Source: CAWABB01 sp963780165
GTDB taxonomy: Bacteria > Bacteroidota > Ignavibacteria > UBA10030 > UBA6906
DNA length: 64,000 bases
Assembly (NCBI GenBank): GCA_963780165.1
Contig: CAWABB010000008.1
Location: 28,337-92,336, forward strand
Direction: 5' to 3'
Made by a program: the position numbers and the translations under genes. The notes beneath the pieces are model-generated. The model had not been told where the DNA came from and searched no databases. It saw only the letters and a program-made list of their open reading frames with translations. The first letter of the stretch is position 1. Each line of letters begins with the position of its first letter. Positions 1 to 8,600 of the stretch are shown one piece after another.

Positions 1-860
1 ATGACCATGTCGCCGATCTTGAACCCGAGATAGATCCCGAGGAGCGGCGGAATCAAGCGGGCGAGATCGGACAGCACCGGCATCTCCGGCGGCATCTTGA
101 ACGAGCGGGACGCCAGCATCGACTCGACGATCACCATAGGGAATCCGACGGAGATCGCGGAAAGAAGGAAGAGGAGCGGTGACACCGGGCTGTACCAGAG
201 CGGGTGCATCTTGGAGGCCGAGATGACCATCAGCGTTCCGAGAGAAGACTGGTGCAGTGTCGACAGGACGACGCCCGCGATGATGAAGATGAACATGAAC
301 CGCTCGAGGGATCGGTCGAGGAGACGGAGCACCGCTTCGACGCCGCGGTTGAACTTTTCGAGGAAGCCGGGAAGGTTGACGTGCCCGATGAACCGCTCGC
401 ACACGATCGGCAGGAACTCGATGTAGAGCACGCTCATATAGATCATGACGCACATGCCGACCTCGAAGAGCGCCGAGGAGCCGTTCCACATGATCAACGG
501 ATGCCAGATGTAATACCAGCGTCCTATATCGGAGAAGACGCCGACGGCGACGAACGTATATCCGAGCATGGCGGTGAGGAGCGCCGGCCTGATGATGACG
601 TGGAACTCTTCGCGGCGCATGACGTGCCCGAGCGCGGCGGTGGTAAACCCGCCGGCCGCGAGGGCCACTCCCGCGGCCACGTCGACCGCGATCCAGAGGC
701 CCCACGGGTACTGGTTGTTCAGATTCGTGACGGCTGCAAACCCGAACAGGAACCGGCCTGCGAGGAACACCAGCCCGTTCAGGGCCACCAGGCAAAGAAC
801 AATGACCCCCGGGGTGAAGAAGGGTCGCTTCAATGGACTCGGGGAACCGTGATCCTGCAT
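1..860 (-). CDS. hybB: HybB/NrfD-type membrane subunit, partial (cut by window edge)
   Basis: Multi-pass membrane subunit of the HybB branch of the NrfD/PsrC family, which passes electrons between an Fe-S partner and the quinone pool in the cytoplasmic membrane. Reading from the ATG at 860 the protein starts MQDHGSPSPLKRPFF and then gives a series of long hydrophobic helices. The stretch IWHPLIMWNGSSALFEVG is typical of HybB. The frame stays open for 286 codons and runs off the left edge. Full family members are near 390 residues, so about 100 C-terminal residues are missing. The start lies 3 nt after the stop of the HybA-type Fe-S gene, so the two are one operon. The physiological partner (hydrogenase, cytochrome or other dehydrogenase) is outside the window, so the hydrogenase label is by family only. 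Confidence 0.8.
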   Translation of the reverse strand, partial: MQDHGSPSPLKRPFFTPGVIVLCLVALNGLVFLAGRFLFGFAAVTNLNNQYPWGLWIAVDVAAGVALAAGGFTTAALGHVMRREEFHVIIRPALLTAMLGYTFVAVGVFSDIGRWYYIWHPLIMWNGSSALFEVGMCVMIYMSVLYIEFLPIVCERFIGHVNLPGFLEKFNRGVEAVLRLLDRSLERFMFIFIIAGVVLSTLHQSSLGTLMVISASKMHPLWYSPVSPLLFLLSAISVGFPMVIVESMLASRSFKMPPEMPVLSDLARLIPPLLGIYLGFKIGDMV

Positions 861-863
861 GGC

Positions 864-1763
864 TTATTCACTTTCGGGTGATTTGTCTTTCGAGAGCCAC
901 ATGATGGAACCGAGGAGCGCATAGAGAGCGACGGGGGGGACGAAGTAGGAGAAGATGCCGTGCTGGATCGCCTCGGAAGTCCCTGGTGCCGGTGCGGTGC
1001 CCACCGTGGGCAGCCCCAGCTCGGTGAACTCCCGTCCCGCAAGGTACATCCACGACGTGCCGCCCACCTCCAGCTCGCCGTACACGTGGTCGACGTACCG
1101 TTCCGGCGACCGGCGGATGCGCTGCTTGGCGACGTACACGAGCTCCTCTCGCGGCCCGAACGTCAACGCCTCGACGGGGCAGATCTCCACGCAGGCCGGC
1201 AGCTCACCTTTGGCCTGACGGTTCACGCAGAAGTCGCACTTCCGGATCTCCGGGTTGATGGCCTTGTGGTACTCGAAGGCCGGGACCTGGAACGGGCACG
1301 CGACCATGCAATACCTGCAGCCGATGCACATGTCCCCGTCCCACACCACTGCCCCGCTCTCGTGCTTCGAGAACGCGCCGACGATGCACGCCGAGAGGCA
1401 GGCGGGACGATCGCAGTGCATGCACTGCACTTTCACATCGTACGGCAACGCGACGTTCTCAGGGTTCGCGAATTCGTTGACGACGGTGAGCGCCGTATCG
1501 TCGGGCCTCCTCATCGTCGCGAAGACGCTGCGGTCCTTGTACGCCTCGAGAGGCTCCGCGGGAAGATCGTGCGCAGTCTGGCACGCCCACTCGCAGTTCC
1601 GGCAGCCCACGCAGACGGTCGTGTCGACCAGAACCCCGTTGCGCTTCGGGGACAGCGTGTTCTCCGGGCCGGCGCGGGCGACGGCGGGGGTGGTGAGGGC
1701 GGTTCCGGTACCTGCTGCAACGAGGGTCTTCAGAAAGACCCTACGGTCACGGGGGGTTGTCAT
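864..1763 (-). CDS. hybA: HybA-like Tat-exported 4Fe-4S ferredoxin subunit
   Basis: Periplasmic electron-transfer subunit of 299 aa. The N-terminus carries a twin-arginine signal (DRRVFLK, Arg7-Arg8) followed by a hydrophobic Ala-rich segment. Sixteen cysteines fall into four 4Fe-4S groups: C51/54/57/61, C114/117/122/126, C146/149/152/156 and C176/179/191/195, the layout of HybA/DmsB-type ferredoxins. A C-terminal hydrophobic helix (about 270-290) would anchor it next to the HybB-like subunit encoded 3 nt downstream. The role inferred is to relay electrons from a periplasmic catalytic subunit or cytochrome to the membrane subunit. The start at 1763 places the Tat motif correctly; the Shine-Dalgarno is weak. 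It is transcribed divergently from a heme-c sensor kinase and a sigma-54 activator, which are likely its regulators. Confidence 0.85.
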   Translation of the reverse strand: MTTPRDRRVFLKTLVAAGTGTALTTPAVARAGPENTLSPKRNGVLVDTTVCVGCRNCEWACQTAHDLPAEPLEAYKDRSVFATMRRPDDTALTVVNEFANPENVALPYDVKVQCMHCDRPACLSACIVGAFSKHESGAVVWDGDMCIGCRYCMVACPFQVPAFEYHKAINPEIRKCDFCVNRQAKGELPACVEICPVEALTFGPREELVYVAKQRIRRSPERYVDHVYGELEVGGTSWMYLAGREFTELGLPTVGTAPAPGTSEAIQHGIFSYFVPPVALYALLGSIMWLSKDKSPESE

Positions 1764-1830
1764 AGGTGTGCTCGTCTGAGGGTGCGAATGATTCGAACGT
1801 AATTATGGTCAACAAGTGAGCCATTCTCCC

Positions 1831-1847
1831 TGCCGGATTTTAGCCAA
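1831..1847 (-). promoter_or_regulatory. Possible sigma-54 (-24/-12) promoter facing hybA
   Basis: Read on the minus strand the site is TTGGCTAAAATCCGGCA. The invariant GG and GC doublets are 12 bp apart, as required for -24/-12 elements, but the flanking positions match the consensus poorly. It lies about 68 bp upstream of the hybA start, and a sigma-54 activator gene is adjacent. This is suggestive only. Confidence 0.3.
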
Positions 1848-1891
1848 CTATTCGCAACTGACGCCGATTTTTGCCGGAGGTTGAAGCGGCT

Positions 1892-1909
1892 TTTCCAAAG
1901 AATTGGAAA
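1892..1909. promoter_or_regulatory. Inverted repeat, candidate activator site
   Basis: TTTCCAA and TTGGAAA form perfect 7-bp arms around an AGAA spacer. The site lies about 45 bp upstream of the possible sigma-54 promoter of hybA, and could be a binding site for the adjacent NtrC-family regulator. No function is shown by the sequence alone. Confidence 0.35.
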
Positions 1910-1923
1910 TAGAGTGTTGGCAT

Positions 1924-1937
1924 TCTCACCGGTGAGA
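1924..1937. promoter_or_regulatory. Perfect 14-bp palindrome TCTCACCGGTGAGA
   Basis: This is an uninterrupted palindrome in the divergent spacer, flanked by the outer inverted pair GTGTTG (1914-1919) and CAACAC (1951-1956). It is a candidate operator for a dimeric regulator controlling hybAB, the kinase operon or both. Confidence 0.35.
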
Positions 1938-2110
1938 TTGTTCAGTTTTGCAACACTTGCTTCCTACCTCTGCGAAAGCAGGGGGTGCCTCTGTGATTCT
2001 GATGCCTTCCGCCCCGGATTTCGACACCGTTTGGCCCGCGAGACGTGAGTGGTGGTGGCATGATTTGTGACGAATGGGGGCGAACCCGTGGGGTCTCGTT
2101 TCGGAGCAGG

Positions 2111-3760
2111 ATGAAACGGATCGCGCATACCCTCGCATTTAGACTCTTCCTTCTGATCGCCTCCCTCCAGACGGTCATCCTCGTCTCGTTGGCGGTTGCG
2201 ATGATCCACGTCCAGCGGGGAAGTTTGATGGAGAGCGTCATGCAGAGTGCCGAACGGGTGAGCGAAGTCATCATCCGCTCGACCCGGTACAGCATGCTCC
2301 TGAACCGCAAGGAAGACGTCCACCACATCGTGTCGGCCGTGGGGAGTGAACCGGGCTTTGAAGGCGTACGGGTCTACAACAAACAGGGCCGGGTGGTGTT
2401 CGGCACCGGTGCGGAAGATCAGCAGTCGATCGTGGACATGCAGGCTGAGGCGTGTGTGACATGTCATTCCAGCGCGGCCCCGCTGGATCCACCTCCGCCG
2501 CAGCAGGACCTCGCGAGGATCTTCAGCAAGCCGTCGGGCGAGCGCGTCCTCGGGTTGATCACTCCGATCCGCAACGAACCGCAGTGCGCCGGCGCCGGGT
2601 GCCATGCGCAGCCATCCGAGAAGTCCATCCTCGGCGTCCTTGACGTGAAAATGTCGCTCGCCCAGGTCGATCATGCGGTCCATGAAAACGTCGTGCGGAT
2701 GGCATCGTTCGCGTTTGCCGCCATGGTCCTGATCGGTGCCGTCGCCGGCGGGTTCCTCTGGTTCTTCATCAGGCGACCCGTCAGAACGCTGACGGACGGA
2801 ATGCAGGTCGTCGCGGCGGGGAATCTCCAACACCGCGTCCAGGTCTCAGGAAACGACGAACTGGGGCGGCTCGCCCAGGCGTTCAACGGGATGGCGGGCG
2901 AGCTTGACAGGGCGCGACGCGAAATCACCGACTGGTCGCACACGCTCGAGCACCGGGTCCAGGAGAAGACCGCCGATCTCGAGCGCGCTCATCGCCGGAT
3001 GCTGACCGCGCAAAAGATGGCGTCCATCGGCACGCTGGCATCGAGCGTCGCACACGAGTTGAACAATCCGATGGCGGGGATTCTCACCTACTCAAAGCTG
3101 CTGCTCAAGCGGGTCGACCGTCTGGGCCTCGATCCGGCGGAGGCGGACAGCTGGCGACAGGAGCTTCAACTTATCGCCGACGAATCCCAGCGATGCGGAA
3201 CAATCGTGCAGAACCTCCTGACGTTCTCACGGCAGCGCGGAGTCTCGATCCGGGTAGCCCGCATGAGCGAGATCCTGCGCAGGTGCGAGATGCTCATGAG
3301 CCATCATGCGATCGCGAACAACGTCGCGATCGAAACGTCGTGCGATGAGGACGATGTCCTGGAATGCGACCCGGGGCAGGTTCAACAAGTGCTGGTCACG
3401 CTGATGAGCAATTCCATCGAAGCGATGGCGGGCATGGGTGGAGCGGCGGGGTCGGGGCGGCTGACGGTGGCTGTCCGGCGCCCCGGCCCGGACGCGCTTC
3501 GGGTGACCGTGGTTGATACGGGGCCCGGGATGGACGACGACGTGAAGTCGCGCATTTTCGAGCCTTTTTTCACCACGAAACTGGATGGGAAGGGAGTCGG
3601 GCTGGGCCTCTCGATTGCCTACGGGATCATCGAACACCATCACGGGTCGATCGAGGTCGAAACGTCGCCGGGGGCAGGGGCGTGCTTCATCATCACGCTG
3701 CCTGTAAGGCACAACGGCAACGGGCGTGCGGCGTCGGCAGATACGGGAACCGGTGCATGA
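2111..3760 (+). CDS. Sensor histidine kinase with periplasmic heme-c motifs
   Basis: Membrane sensor kinase of 549 aa. TM1 is about 10-31 and TM2 about 197-220, enclosing a periplasmic domain. HAMP follows at about 221-273, then a coiled coil, HisKA with phospho-acceptor His315 (VAHELNNP) and a C-terminal HATPase with clear G boxes. The periplasmic domain has a CxxCH motif (C115-C118-H119) and a CxxxxCH motif (C159-C164-H165). Both are consistent with covalently bound c-type heme, so redox state or a heme ligand is the likely signal. The ATG at 2111 is chosen because it follows CGGAGCAGG and gives a normal N-terminal helix; an upstream in-frame GTG at 2045 would add 22 residues of poor character. 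The stop overlaps the ATG of the NtrC-type regulator (ATGA), so the two are a cognate pair. Confidence 0.88.
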   Translation: MKRIAHTLAFRLFLLIASLQTVILVSLAVAMIHVQRGSLMESVMQSAERVSEVIIRSTRYSMLLNRKEDVHHIVSAVGSEPGFEGVRVYNKQGRVVFGTGAEDQQSIVDMQAEACVTCHSSAAPLDPPPPQQDLARIFSKPSGERVLGLITPIRNEPQCAGAGCHAQPSEKSILGVLDVKMSLAQVDHAVHENVVRMASFAFAAMVLIGAVAGGFLWFFIRRPVRTLTDGMQVVAAGNLQHRVQVSGNDELGRLAQAFNGMAGELDRARREITDWSHTLEHRVQEKTADLERAHRRMLTAQKMASIGTLASSVAHELNNPMAGILTYSKLLLKRVDRLGLDPAEADSWRQELQLIADESQRCGTIVQNLLTFSRQRGVSIRVARMSEILRRCEMLMSHHAIANNVAIETSCDEDDVLECDPGQVQQVLVTLMSNSIEAMAGMGGAAGSGRLTVAVRRPGPDALRVTVVDTGPGMDDDVKSRIFEPFFTTKLDGKGVGLGLSIAYGIIEHHHGSIEVETSPGAGACFIITLPVRHNGNGRAASADTGTGA

Positions 3761-5097
3761 ACAAGAACCAGACGGGAATACTGATTGTTGACGACGAGCT
3801 CATCGTCCGCGATCCGCTGACAAAGTGGTTCAAGGAAGAGGGATATCGTGCCGATTCGGCCGAGAACGCTGCCGCTGCGCTCAAGAAGCTGCAGGAGGCA
3901 TCGTGGGACCTGTTGCTGGTAGATATCCGAATGCCCGGCATGGACGGTCTCGAGCTGCTCAGGCGCGTGAGGGAAGCGAACAGGGATGTCACGGTCATCA
4001 TCATGACCGCGTTCGCATCCGTTGACACAGCCGTGATGGCTCTGAAGGACGGGGCGTATGACTACATCACCAAGCCGATCGATCCGGAATACCTGAACCA
4101 CCTGGTGAACAAGGCGCTCAACGAGCAGGAGCTGCAGCGCGAGAACCGTCGGCTCAAGGAGACCGTGAACAACCTCCACGGCCCCGTCGACATCGTCGGC
4201 GAGTCGCCCGAGATGCACCGGGTGATCGAGCTCATTCGCACGGTGGCCCAGACCGACACCACCGTCATGATCCGTGGCGAGAGCGGGACCGGGAAAGAGC
4301 TCGTGGCCCGCGCGATCCATGCCGAAAGCTCCAGACGGTATTCGCAGATCGTGACCGTGAATTGCGGCGCGATGACGGAGACGCTGCTCGAGAGCGAGTT
4401 GTTCGGCCACGAGCGCGGGGCGTTTACCGGCGCGCAGTACAGGCGCAAGGGAAAGATCGAACTGGCGGACGGCGGGACCCTTTTCCTCGATGAAGTCGGC
4501 AACATCGACATGAAAACGCAGATGGACCTCCTCCGCGTCATCGAGACGCACGAGTTCACGCGCGTGGGTGGGACCGAGCCGCTCCATTCCGACTTCCGCG
4601 TCATCTGTGCGACCAACAGGGACCTGGAGGAGGCGGTCAGGGAGGGAGCCTTCCGCGAGGATCTGTACTATCGCCTGAATGTGTTCGCTCTCGAGATCCC
4701 GCCGCTCCGGGGTCGGCGCGGAGATGTCGCGAGGCTCGCTCACCACTTCCTCCAGAAGTTCGCCCGGCACATGAACAAGCCGGTGACGAGCTTCAGCATC
4801 GACGCCATGAATACCCTCAGGACGTACGATTGGCCCGGAAACGTGCGGGAGCTTGAGAACGCCATCGAGCGCGCGATGGTCGTGGTGCGGCGCACGGTCA
4901 TCGAGCGCGACGATCTGCCGTTGCAGACTCTGACCGCCTCACGCATCGCCGGAAAGCGGTTGGAGGAAGTCGAGTCACGCCATATCGAGCAGGTCCTCAA
5001 GGAATCCGCCTGGAACATCAGCCGCGCGGCGGCGATTCTGGATATTGACAGAGTCACTCTCTATCATAAGATCGAGCGGTACGGCCTCAAACGCTGA
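3757..5097 (+). CDS. NtrC-family sigma-54-dependent response regulator
   Basis: Transcription activator of 446 aa. It has a receiver domain (1-120, phospho-acceptor Asp56, Lys106), an AAA+ domain with Walker A GESGTGKE (174-181), the sigma-54-contacting GAFTGA loop (221-226) and Walker B TLFLDEVG (241-248), and a Fis-type helix-turn-helix at the C-terminus (about 405-446). It oligomerises on upstream sites and drives sigma-54 promoters after phosphorylation. The start overlaps the stop of the heme-c kinase by 4 nt, so that kinase is its likely partner. The best local target is the divergent hybAB operon, whose spacer holds a possible -24/-12 element and inverted repeats. Confidence 0.93.
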   Translation: MNKNQTGILIVDDELIVRDPLTKWFKEEGYRADSAENAAAALKKLQEASWDLLLVDIRMPGMDGLELLRRVREANRDVTVIIMTAFASVDTAVMALKDGAYDYITKPIDPEYLNHLVNKALNEQELQRENRRLKETVNNLHGPVDIVGESPEMHRVIELIRTVAQTDTTVMIRGESGTGKELVARAIHAESSRRYSQIVTVNCGAMTETLLESELFGHERGAFTGAQYRRKGKIELADGGTLFLDEVGNIDMKTQMDLLRVIETHEFTRVGGTEPLHSDFRVICATNRDLEEAVREGAFREDLYYRLNVFALEIPPLRGRRGDVARLAHHFLQKFARHMNKPVTSFSIDAMNTLRTYDWPGNVRELENAIERAMVVVRRTVIERDDLPLQTLTASRIAGKRLEEVESRHIEQVLKESAWNISRAAAILDIDRVTLYHKIERYGLKR

Positions 5098-5197
5098 GTT
5101 CTCACCGGCCTTTGATTTCTCGCCGGCGTTTTGTACACTTCCCCCGTTCCGCTCCTCGCTCAGGTTCGTTCCGAAGTCGTCCACTCGGGAGTCCTGG

Positions 5198-7681
5198 ATG
5201 GAAGTCCTCTCTCGCCGGAAAATTCCGTTCGTCGCGGCGGATGTCCTCCTGATTCTCCTCTGTTGTCTCCACCTCCCCGCCCTTCTTTCGCGCGCCCGTG
5301 CCCCGTTTCTTGCGGAGACGGAGGGCGACCATGCCCGGATCTTCCGCCTTCTTGATGTGGACGCGGCACCCGGCGTGGACGTCGGCATGGAACTCGTCAG
5401 TGTCGAGGCACACCCCGTCAGCCAGCCCGAAGTGCTCGACTACATCGCAGATGGGCGCCGAATAGGCGACACACTGATCGTTGGTGTCAGGCGCTCGGGA
5501 ATCGCGTTCGGCGCCCCGGCCCGGCTGATCCCGTACTACCATCCCGGCGAAATCATCGTCTTCTTCATCGTCGGGTTTGCCACCTGGCTTGTCGGCCTGT
5601 TCGTCCTCCTCAACGGCCCGCCCGGAACCACCACCGCAGTGCTGCACGGGGCGATGATGAGCATGGCGGCTGTCGTCATGCTCGCCTGGGAAGGGTTCAC
5701 GCCGGATGGGCTGCTTCCCTGGACGCTGATGGACGTCCTCTTCTTCCTGAGCTACGCGATGGTCGCGGCCTGTTTCTTCCACTTCACCAGGCTCTTTCCC
5801 GCACGGCTCCGGCCTCAGGGCGACCCAGCCATCGTTCTGGTGTACCTTCTCGCACTCCTGTCTGTCGCCGCCGCGGTCATGACCCACTGGCGAGCCTATC
5901 AGGCGCTGTCAGTGGAGGCGTACCTGACCTACAGTCTCTGGTTCGATCTCTTTCACATCGTCGTCTTCCTGATCATCCTCGCAGGCATCGCGAACTTCGT
6001 GATGCAGTATCGCCGGGCGGGCGAATGGACGGAACGGCGGAAACTTCAATGGCTTCTCCTTGGCCTTCTGCTTGGGCCGACGCCGTTCTTTTTCCTGACG
6101 GTCCTGCCCGGTATGTTCGCCCCGACCCTTGCTGTCCCCGAGCATCTATCCCTGATTTCGCTCGTCGTCATTCCCGTCGCCTTCGCGGTCTCGTTTATCC
6201 GGTATCGCATCCTTGACATCTCGCTCGTGCTGAACCGGACAACGGTGTACGTTGTCGCGGTCGGGTTGGTCCTTCTCGTGTACGCGGGCCTTGTCGCGGC
6301 GGTGACAAGCGTTGTCGGATACTACGTTCCGTGGGCCGCGGCGGCTGCGGCCGTGCTCGTGGCGCTCCTGTTCGAGCCGGCCAGACGCCGGGTGCAGTCG
6401 TTCGTGGACAGACGATTCTTCCGCGTGGAGTACGATTTCCGCAAGGCCGAGCGGGCGCTCGTGGACAGCATCAAAAACCGCCCAAGTGTCCAGATCCTTG
6501 CCGACGCGCTCGTTCGCGAGACGGAGTCGCTGATCCCCGTCCGGCGGATCGGATTCTTCACCTTGAATCAATCCTCCGGCAGACTGCGCTGTGCTGCGCA
6601 CAGGAATTTCGATCTCCTGGAGCGCCGCGGACTCAGGTTCGAACCGGAAAACCTCAAGACGCGCCTGACGGTTCCGGTTGCCCTGGACGACCGCGTCGAG
6701 CCCGGGGTACGGTACGAGCCGGCGGACCGGACGGTCTTCGCACGGTGGGGGATGGAGATCGTCTTCCCGATCCTCTCGGATGCCGGCGGGTTTCTCGGAT
6801 TCCTGGTACTTGGCGGGAAACGGTCCGATGCGAGGTTCACGGTGGAAGACGTGGACCTGCTCAGCAATATCTGCACACATGCCGGGCTCGAGATCCAGCG
6901 CGTCACGCTTCAGCACGATCTGGTCCAAAAGGAGGCCGAAGCCCGGCAGCTGGCGGAACTCAACGAGCTGAAGTCCGATTTTGTATCGTACGTCTCGCAC
7001 GAATTCCGCAGCCCGCTCACGTCAATTAAGATGTTCGCCGAGTTGCTGCAGTCGCCGAAGCAACGCCTGTCGGGGAAAAAGCGCGAGTTCGTCGAGGTCA
7101 TCCAGGGCGAGGCGGAGCGGCTGGAACGCATGGTCTCCACCGTGCTCGACTCCGCGAAGATCGAGTCCGGCGTCCAGATCTACACCCCGGAGCGGATGGA
7201 CCTCCGCGCCGCGGTGAGGGAATCGCTCCTGGCCATGGACTACCAGCTGAAGAAGCACGAATTCACCGTGGTGACCAGAATCGGGAGGGGCAGAGCGTTC
7301 ATCGACGCGGATCGGGCGGCGGTGGGCCAGGCGATCCGCAATCTCCTCTCCAACGCGATCAAGTACCACGGGTCGCGGAAGCACGTGACCGTCAGCGTCG
7401 CACGGAAAGGCGAGTGGTACGTCTGCGAGGTGAAGGATAGAGGGCTGGGCATCGCAGAAGAATCCCTGCCGCATCTGTTTGAAAAGTTCTATCGTGAGCA
7501 CCCGACCGGCAACAAGATCCAGGGAGTCGGGCTCGGCCTTCCGCTGGTGAAGCACATCATGGAGGCGCACGGGGGACGGGTGGAAGTCACAAGTACCAGG
7601 GATGTCGGGTCGGCCTTCCGACTGGTATTCCCCGCGAGGAGCAATGGCGCGCGAACGAAGACCGGCGATACTGATCGTTGA
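5198..7681 (+). CDS. Multi-TM GAF-domain sensor histidine kinase
   Basis: Sensor kinase of 827 aa. After an N-terminal helix comes a short extracytoplasmic segment (about 45-100, GMELVSVEAHPVSQP..., possibly PDZ-like). A block of about seven to eight membrane helices follows (about 115-360), then a GAF-like domain (about 425-570), a short coiled coil, HisKA with His601 (VSHEFRSPLTS) and a C-terminal HATPase (NAIKYH N box; GLGIAEE and GVGLGLPLV G boxes). The ATG at 5198 is preferred over an upstream start at 5045 because the latter would lie inside the NtrC gene and add 51 non-hydrophobic residues. The 3' end overlaps the receiver-cyclase gene by 38 nt, so kinase, receiver-cyclase and PhoB-type regulator form one operon. 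The ligand is unknown. Confidence 0.85.
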   Translation: MEVLSRRKIPFVAADVLLILLCCLHLPALLSRARAPFLAETEGDHARIFRLLDVDAAPGVDVGMELVSVEAHPVSQPEVLDYIADGRRIGDTLIVGVRRSGIAFGAPARLIPYYHPGEIIVFFIVGFATWLVGLFVLLNGPPGTTTAVLHGAMMSMAAVVMLAWEGFTPDGLLPWTLMDVLFFLSYAMVAACFFHFTRLFPARLRPQGDPAIVLVYLLALLSVAAAVMTHWRAYQALSVEAYLTYSLWFDLFHIVVFLIILAGIANFVMQYRRAGEWTERRKLQWLLLGLLLGPTPFFFLTVLPGMFAPTLAVPEHLSLISLVVIPVAFAVSFIRYRILDISLVLNRTTVYVVAVGLVLLVYAGLVAAVTSVVGYYVPWAAAAAAVLVALLFEPARRRVQSFVDRRFFRVEYDFRKAERALVDSIKNRPSVQILADALVRETESLIPVRRIGFFTLNQSSGRLRCAAHRNFDLLERRGLRFEPENLKTRLTVPVALDDRVEPGVRYEPADRTVFARWGMEIVFPILSDAGGFLGFLVLGGKRSDARFTVEDVDLLSNICTHAGLEIQRVTLQHDLVQKEAEARQLAELNELKSDFVSYVSHEFRSPLTSIKMFAELLQSPKQRLSGKKREFVEVIQGEAERLERMVSTVLDSAKIESGVQIYTPERMDLRAAVRESLLAMDYQLKKHEFTVVTRIGRGRAFIDADRAAVGQAIRNLLSNAIKYHGSRKHVTVSVARKGEWYVCEVKDRGLGIAEESLPHLFEKFYREHPTGNKIQGVGLGLPLVKHIMEAHGGRVEVTSTRDVGSAFRLVFPARSNGARTKTGDTDR

Positions 7682-8600
7682 GGACGACGCAACCATTGCG
7701 CGGGGGCTGGCAGAGCTCCTCGCCAGCGATGGGTACAGAGTGTCCTCAGCGTCTACGGGAGAAGAAGGCCTCCGGCGGTTCGGGGCTATTCGCCCTGATG
7801 TGGTCCTCCTTGACATCAACCTCCCTGGCATCACAGGACTGGACGTCTGCCGCAGCCTCAGGTCTGAAGGATACCGGCTGCCGGTGATCTTTCTGACTGC
7901 ACGGGGCGACCCTGTCGATCGCGTCATCGGCCTTGACGCCGGGGCCGACGACTATATCGCGAAGCCGTTTGACGGGCATGAGGCGCTCGCGCGGATCCGC
8001 GCCCACCTGCGAGCGGCGCATGTCGCGGGGGACGCGCAGGCTCCCGCGCCGCGGCCACGGACAAAGGACAGGCGTTTGCTCGCCGTCATGTTCACCGATA
8101 TGAAGAGCTTCTCGCGTCGCATGAACAGGGACGAAACCAAAGGCCTGAAGGCCCTGACTGCCCACAATCAGCGGATCACGCGAGCTGTGAGGAAGACAGA
8201 GGGACGGATCATCGAAACGGCCGGCGACTCGTTCCTCGTCAGTTTTGAGAGCGCGTTGCGCGCGGTCCAATGCGCCTCGGCGATTCAGATCTCGCTTGCC
8301 CGGTACAACGCATCCCGCCGGCAATCGGACCGTATCATGGTCCGTATCGGGATCCACCTCGGAGATGTCATCGAAATGAACGGCAGGCTGCGAGGCGATG
8401 CGGTGAACGTCGCTGCCCGCATCCAGCAGGTGACGCCTCCGGGCGAGACCCGCTGCTCGGATGCAGTGTATGGAGCCGTCGAAGGGAAAACCGACCTGGA
8501 GATCCGGCGCGTTGGCCGCCGGTCACTGAAGAATATCCGCCAGCCAGTCACGCTCTACACCGTTCAGCCACAATCACGCAAGGGGCGCCCGAGACCATGA
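7644..8600 (+). CDS. Receiver-class III nucleotidyl cyclase fusion
   Basis: Response regulator of 318 aa whose output is a class III adenylate/guanylate cyclase. The receiver (1-125) has phospho-acceptor Asp57 and Lys107. A linker rich in Pro and Ala (about 128-142) leads to the cyclase domain, with the two metal-binding aspartates in FTDMKSFS (Asp152) and AGDSFLVSF (Asp195) and the typical GDAVNVAARIQQV segment. Product specificity (cAMP or cGMP) cannot be read with confidence. The ATG at 7644 follows a GAGGAG ribosome site inside the 3' end of the kinase gene. The stop overlaps the next regulator start (ATGA). The same kinase could therefore drive both a second-messenger branch and a transcription branch. 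Confidence 0.88.
   Translation: MARERRPAILIVEDDATIARGLAELLASDGYRVSSASTGEEGLRRFGAIRPDVVLLDINLPGITGLDVCRSLRSEGYRLPVIFLTARGDPVDRVIGLDAGADDYIAKPFDGHEALARIRAHLRAAHVAGDAQAPAPRPRTKDRRLLAVMFTDMKSFSRRMNRDETKGLKALTAHNQRITRAVRKTEGRIIETAGDSFLVSFESALRAVQCASAIQISLARYNASRRQSDRIMVRIGIHLGDVIEMNGRLRGDAVNVAARIQQVTPPGETRCSDAVYGAVEGKTDLEIRRVGRRSLKNIRQPVTLYTVQPQSRKGRPRP

Larger units (their letters stand above)
1764..2110. other. Divergent intergenic regulatory region between hybAB and the sensor kinase
   Basis: This 347-bp spacer is less GC-rich than its flanks and holds no convincing gene. It separates the minus-strand hybAB pair from the plus-strand kinase/activator pair. It contains a possible sigma-54 promoter facing hybA (1831-1847), a 7-bp-arm inverted repeat (1892-1909), a perfect 14-bp palindrome (1924-1937), and an outer GTGTTG/CAACAC inverted pair (1914-1919 and 1951-1956) that brackets the palindrome. 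Confidence 0.6.

Noticed and set aside
5097..5197. CCGGC/GCCGG hairpin after the NtrC-type gene as a terminator
   Set aside because: The stem is only 5 bp with a 12-nt loop and a short T tract, too weak to call.
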